This document shows positions 60,937-64,000 of a DNA stretch of 64,000 nt, one piece after another; the stretch's first letter is position 1, and every line of letters begins with the position of its first letter. The position numbers were made by a program, and so were the translations under genes. The notes under the pieces were generated by a model. It had not been told where the DNA came from and searched no databases. It saw nothing but the letters and a program-made list of their open reading frames with translations. Source of the stretch: Streptomyces sp. Je 1-369 (GTDB taxonomy: Bacteria; Actinomycetota; Actinomycetes; Streptomycetales; Streptomycetaceae); assembly GCF_026810505.1 (NCBI RefSeq), contig NZ_CP101750.1, forward strand, positions 649,448 through 713,447, read 5' to 3'.

Positions 60937-62745
60937 TCATCTCGCGGGCTCCAGTTGGGCGTCTCTGCGAACCAGGGCGGCGTAACGGCCGTCGCGCTCC
61001 AGGAGTTCCTCGTGGGTGCCGCGCTCGGCGGCCCGGCCCTCGTCCAGGACCACGATCTGGTCGGCGCCCCGGACGGTGGAGAGCCGGTGGGCGATGGTGA
61101 GGGTGGTCCGGCCGGCGGACAGCGCGTCGATGGCTTCCTGCACGGCGCGCTCCGTGCGGGTGTCGAGGGCGCTGGTCGCCTCGTCGAGTATGAGCACCGG
61201 CGGATCGCGCAGGATGGTGCGGGCGATGGCGAGGCGCTGCTTCTCGCCGCCGGAGAAGCGGTGGCCGCGCTCACCGACGACCGTGTCGTACCCCTCCGGG
61301 AGGGAGGCGATGTGGTCGTGGATCTGGGCGGCGCGGGCGGCGGTGAAGAGCTCTTCGTCGGTGGCGTCGGGCTTGGCGAAGCGGAGGTTGTCGGCGACCG
61401 AGGCGTGGAAGAGGTACGTCTCCTGGGAGACCACGCCGACGGCGCGCGCGAGGGTGTCGAAGTCGAGGTCGCGCACGTCGACCCCGTCGAGGGTGACGCG
61501 GCCGCCCGTGACGTCGTAGAGCCGGGGCACGAGGTGGCTCAGTGTCGACTTGCCGGAGCCGGTGGGTCCGACCACGGCGAGGCTGCCGCCCGCGGGTATG
61601 ACGATGTCGATGTCCTGGAGCGTGGGCGCCGCCTTCTCGTCGTAACGGAACTCGACGTCTTCGAAGCGGACCTCACCCTTGATCTTGTCGAGGTGCACCG
61701 GCTGCTCGGGCTCGGTGATGTCGATGGGCAGGTCGAGGTACTCGAAGATGCGCTGGAAGAGCGCGAGCGAGGTCTGGATCTGCACGCCGGTGGAGAGCAG
61801 GCTCACGGTCGGCCGGAAGAGGCCCTGCTGGAGCGAGACGAAGGCGACGAGCGTGCCGATGGAGACGGTCGGGCCGCCCGCCTGGAAGGCGATGCCCGCC
61901 GTCCAGTAGATGACGGCCGGCATGGCGGCCATCACGATCGTGATGACGGCCATGCGCCAGCGGCCCGCCATGTTGGACCGGATCTCCAGGTCGACCAGTT
62001 GCTCGGACTCGGCGGAGAACGACTTGGTGAGGGAGTCGGCGCGCCCCATCGTGCGGCCGAGGAGGATGCCGCTCACGGAGAGCGATTCGGTGACGGTCGC
62101 GGCCATGACGGCCATCTGCTTCTGGCGCTGCGTGGCGATCTTCTTGCGCTCGCGGCCGACGCGGCGGCTGATCCACACGAAGACCGGGAGCAGCAGGAGC
62201 GAGACGACGGTGAGCCGCCAGTCCAGGGCCAGCATCGCGACGACGGTCGCGATGACGCTGGTGAGGTTCGAGACCAGGGACGTGGCGGTGGAGGTGACGG
62301 TCGCCTGCATGCCGCCGATGTCGTTGGCGATCCGGGACTGGACCTCGCCCGTGCGGGTGCGGGTGAAGAAGGCCAGGGACATGCTCTGCAACCTGCCGTA
62401 CACCGCGGTGCGCAGGTCGTGCATGACGCGCTGCCCCACGGACGTGCTGATCAGGGTCTGCAGGACGCCGAAGACGCTCGTGACGACCGCGCTGAGGATC
62501 ATGCCGAGCGCGAGCAGGCTCAGCAGGCCCGTGCGCCCCTGCGGCAGGGCGGTGTCGAGGATCTCCTTCAGCAGGAACGGGGTCGCGACCCCGACGAGCG
62601 AGGCGGCGCAGACCAGCAGGCCCACGATCGCGAGGCGGCCTCGGTAGGGACGGAAGAGGCGAAGGATGCGGCGCATCTGGCGCGGCTGCGGCTCCTCGCC
62701 GGGGGCAGGGGGCTGCGGCGTCCAGGTGGATTCGTCGTGACGCAT
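60937..62745 (-). CDS. ABC transporter, fused membrane and ATPase domains (exporter)
   Basis: A 602-residue half-transporter working as a dimer. The N-terminal membrane domain has six helices (from about residue 35 to 330; LAIVGLLVCAASLVGVATPF is the first). The ATPase domain has Walker A VVGPTGSGKSTLSHLVPRLY, signature FSGGEKQRLAIARTILRDPP and Walker B VLILDEATSALDTRTE, then the switch His in TIAHRLSTVRGAD. It is a LmrA/MsbA-type exporter of drugs or lipids. AGGAG precedes ATG 62745. The divergent MarR gene probably controls it. Confidence 0.94.
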   Translation of the reverse strand: MRHDESTWTPQPPAPGEEPQPRQMRRILRLFRPYRGRLAIVGLLVCAASLVGVATPFLLKEILDTALPQGRTGLLSLLALGMILSAVVTSVFGVLQTLISTSVGQRVMHDLRTAVYGRLQSMSLAFFTRTRTGEVQSRIANDIGGMQATVTSTATSLVSNLTSVIATVVAMLALDWRLTVVSLLLLPVFVWISRRVGRERKKIATQRQKQMAVMAATVTESLSVSGILLGRTMGRADSLTKSFSAESEQLVDLEIRSNMAGRWRMAVITIVMAAMPAVIYWTAGIAFQAGGPTVSIGTLVAFVSLQQGLFRPTVSLLSTGVQIQTSLALFQRIFEYLDLPIDITEPEQPVHLDKIKGEVRFEDVEFRYDEKAAPTLQDIDIVIPAGGSLAVVGPTGSGKSTLSHLVPRLYDVTGGRVTLDGVDVRDLDFDTLARAVGVVSQETYLFHASVADNLRFAKPDATDEELFTAARAAQIHDHIASLPEGYDTVVGERGHRFSGGEKQRLAIARTILRDPPVLILDEATSALDTRTERAVQEAIDALSAGRTTLTIAHRLSTVRGADQIVVLDEGRAAERGTHEELLERDGRYAALVRRDAQLEPAR

Positions 62746-62790
62746 GGGCTCCTACGGGATCTCGGACGACAATGACTCAGGGAGCATAGC

Positions 62791-62815
62791 TCACTGTTAC
62801 CTATACTCACAATGA
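62791..62815. promoter_or_regulatory. imperfect inverted repeat, likely MarR operator
   Basis: TCACTGTTA and TCACAATGA pair at seven of nine positions across a seven-base spacer, in the A/T-rich 94-base gap between the exporter and marR genes. Confidence 0.5.
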
Positions 62816-62839
62816 ACAAGGTCCTGATAAAGTTCCCGC

Positions 62840-63283
62840 ATGAAGACCCCGGACCCCGACGGCCTGCTCGCCGAACAGTTGCTGCGGCTGACCCGCAGGC
62901 TGCAGCGGATCCAGAAGCGCCACCTGGTGCCGACCGGCATCACGCCCGCGCAGTCCCGCCTCCTGCGCACCCTCGCGCACTACGAGACGCCGCCGCGCAT
63001 GGCCGACCTCGCCGAACGCCTGGAAGTCGTGCCCCGCGCCGTGACCACGCTGGTCGACGGCCTGGAGGCCGCCGATCTGGTGCGCCGGGCGCCCGACCTC
63101 ACCAACCGCCGGGTAATCCGCATCGAGCTCACCGACGCGGGACTCAAGGCCCTGGGTGAGCTGCGCGGCGCACGCCGCGCCGCCGCGGAGGACATCCTTG
63201 CCCCATTGGACGCCGAACAGCGGGCACAGTTGGGCGTGCTGCTGAACGCACTGTTCGACGTGCCGGACGTCCGCCGCTGCTGA
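62840..63283 (+). CDS. MarR-family transcriptional regulator
   Basis: A 147-residue winged-helix repressor: GITPAQSRLLRTLAHYETPP, then MADLAERLEVVPRAVTTLVD (recognition helix), GLEAADLVRRAPDLTNRRVI and RIELTDAGLKAL for the wing. Dimerisation helices lie at both ends. Divergent to the ABC exporter gene, it most probably represses it until a toxic ligand is bound. No strong ribosome site is seen before ATG 62840. Confidence 0.94.
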   Translation: MKTPDPDGLLAEQLLRLTRRLQRIQKRHLVPTGITPAQSRLLRTLAHYETPPRMADLAERLEVVPRAVTTLVDGLEAADLVRRAPDLTNRRVIRIELTDAGLKALGELRGARRAAAEDILAPLDAEQRAQLGVLLNALFDVPDVRRC

Positions 63284-63358
63284 GAGCCTGACTCCGCACC
63301 CCCGATCCGCAGGTACGCCGCCGAAACCGTACGCCGCCGCAACCGCCGAGGAGAGCTC

Positions 63359-64000
63359 ATGCCGCTGCTGGAGCCCGAGCCGGACGCCCTGCGTCCCGGT
63401 GCCGCGTCGCGCTCGGACGGCCCTTCCCACGACCGCGTGCCGGACCGGCGCGGCGGCGGCACCCCGGAGCCGCTCCGCTCGGAACTGATCGCGCTGCTCG
63501 GCGCGGACAAGGTCCTGACGAAGGTCTCGGACCTGGTGCGGTACGCCTCGGACGCCAGCCCCTACCGCTTCGTGCCGCAGGTCGTGGTGGTCCCCGAGGA
63601 CATCGACGACGTGTCGGCCGTCCTGTCGTACGCGCACGGCAAGAGCCGCGAAGTCGTCTTCCGCGCGGCCGGTACGTCGCTGAACGGCCAGGCACAGGGC
63701 GAGGACATCCTCGTCGACGTGCGCAAGCACTGGTCGGGCGTGGAGGTGCTCGGCGCGGGTGAGCGGGCGCGCATCGGCCCCGGCACGACGGTCGTGCGGG
63801 CCAACGCGACACTCTCCCGGTTCGGCCGCGTGCTCGGCCCCGACCCCGCCAGCGCGATCGCCTGCACGGTCGGCGGCGTCGTCGCGAACAACGCGTCGGG
63901 CATGACGGCGGGCACCACCCGCAACTCCTACCGCACGGTCGCCTCCCTCACCGTCGTCCTCCCCTCCGGAACGGTCGTGGACACGGCCGAACCGGACGCG
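63359..64000 (+). CDS. FAD-linked oxidase (D-lactate dehydrogenase-like), 5' part
   Basis: The frame is open from ATG 63359 to the right edge (214 codons). The first 40 residues are polar; then comes the PCMH-type FAD domain: KVSDLVRYASDASPYRFVPQ, VVVVPEDIDDVSAVLSYAHG, VVFRAAGTSLNGQAQGEDIL with the FAD-phosphate loop, and GRVLGPDPASAIACTVGGVV followed by ANNASGM. Homologues with this start are about 950 residues and end with an Fe-S domain; they oxidise D-lactate or similar 2-hydroxy acids at the membrane. GAGGAGA precedes the ATG. The remainder is outside the window. Confidence 0.88.
   Translation, partial: MPLLEPEPDALRPGAASRSDGPSHDRVPDRRGGGTPEPLRSELIALLGADKVLTKVSDLVRYASDASPYRFVPQVVVVPEDIDDVSAVLSYAHGKSREVVFRAAGTSLNGQAQGEDILVDVRKHWSGVEVLGAGERARIGPGTTVVRANATLSRFGRVLGPDPASAIACTVGGVVANNASGMTAGTTRNSYRTVASLTVVLPSGTVVDTAEPDA

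Overview
The window reads as chromosomal DNA of a Streptomyces or a very close actinomycete. It is strongly GC-rich with G or C at most third codon positions, uses many GTG and some TTG starts, has AGGAGG-type ribosome sites, and carries typical streptomycete gene families (GlxA-type AraC regulators, SCO6745-like proteins, TerB/TerD proteins, MoxR-VWA pairs, F420-type Ddn reductases). No tRNA, rRNA or CRISPR array was seen. The first gene (reverse strand) is cut by the left edge and the last (forward strand) by the right edge.

Region 1-12.2 kb is a mosaic of intact genes and decayed DNA. A membrane protein is followed by a less GC-rich scar with an IS110 transposase fragment and broken small genes. 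Then comes a cold-shock module (Csp, DEAD-box helicase, CBS protein, 105-aa conserved protein), closed by a long hairpin. After that lie a hemolysin III gene truncated next to an IS5-like transposase remnant, a PEBP/YbhB protein, a GntR regulator with a palindrome at its start, an SCO6745-like protein, a remnant of a Z1-domain protein (a family found in DNA-modification and defence loci), an orphan C-terminal fragment, and a divergent alpha/beta hydrolase and GlxA-like regulator pair.

Region 12.2-33.8 kb is mostly intact: YigZ/IMPACT protein, Sfp-type phosphopantetheinyl transferase, amidohydrolase and APC permease, then a group tied together by two copies of a BlaI-type operator (TCTAC-N6-GTAGA). 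That group is a TenA-like protein, TerB, the M56 peptidase/BlaI pair and TerD. It is followed by a CoA-binding protein, a PucR-type regulator, an F420-type reductase, a CGNR protein, an old-yellow-enzyme homologue, a MoxR/VWA pair, an ATP-grasp ligase with a CocE/NonD hydrolase, a FAD-Rieske oxidoreductase, a type-B carboxylesterase and a VOC protein.

Region 33.8-43.9 kb holds a four-gene molybdenum hydroxylase operon of the PaoABC type (2Fe-2S, FAD with an extra Fe-S motif, Mo subunit, XdhC) with a divergent TetR gene and two operators, a PfpI/TetR pair with its own palindrome, an aldehyde dehydrogenase preceded by a 7-bp repeat array, and an FprA-type ferredoxin reductase behind an iron-box-like site.

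Region 43.9-64 kb holds a TOPRIM protein, a three-gene module (unknown protein, AAA+ ATPase, metallopeptidase-like VWA protein), divergent katG and fur-family genes, a YjbQ protein, and a sulfonate locus (cysteine-containing leader peptide, ssuC, ssuB, ssuA, ssuD, flavoprotein). It ends with a subtilase lacking the usual oxyanion-hole Asn, a double ABM-domain protein, an MltG homologue, an ABC exporter with divergent MarR, and the start of a FAD-linked oxidase. Short tandem repeats sit at seven gene borders, which is unusual.
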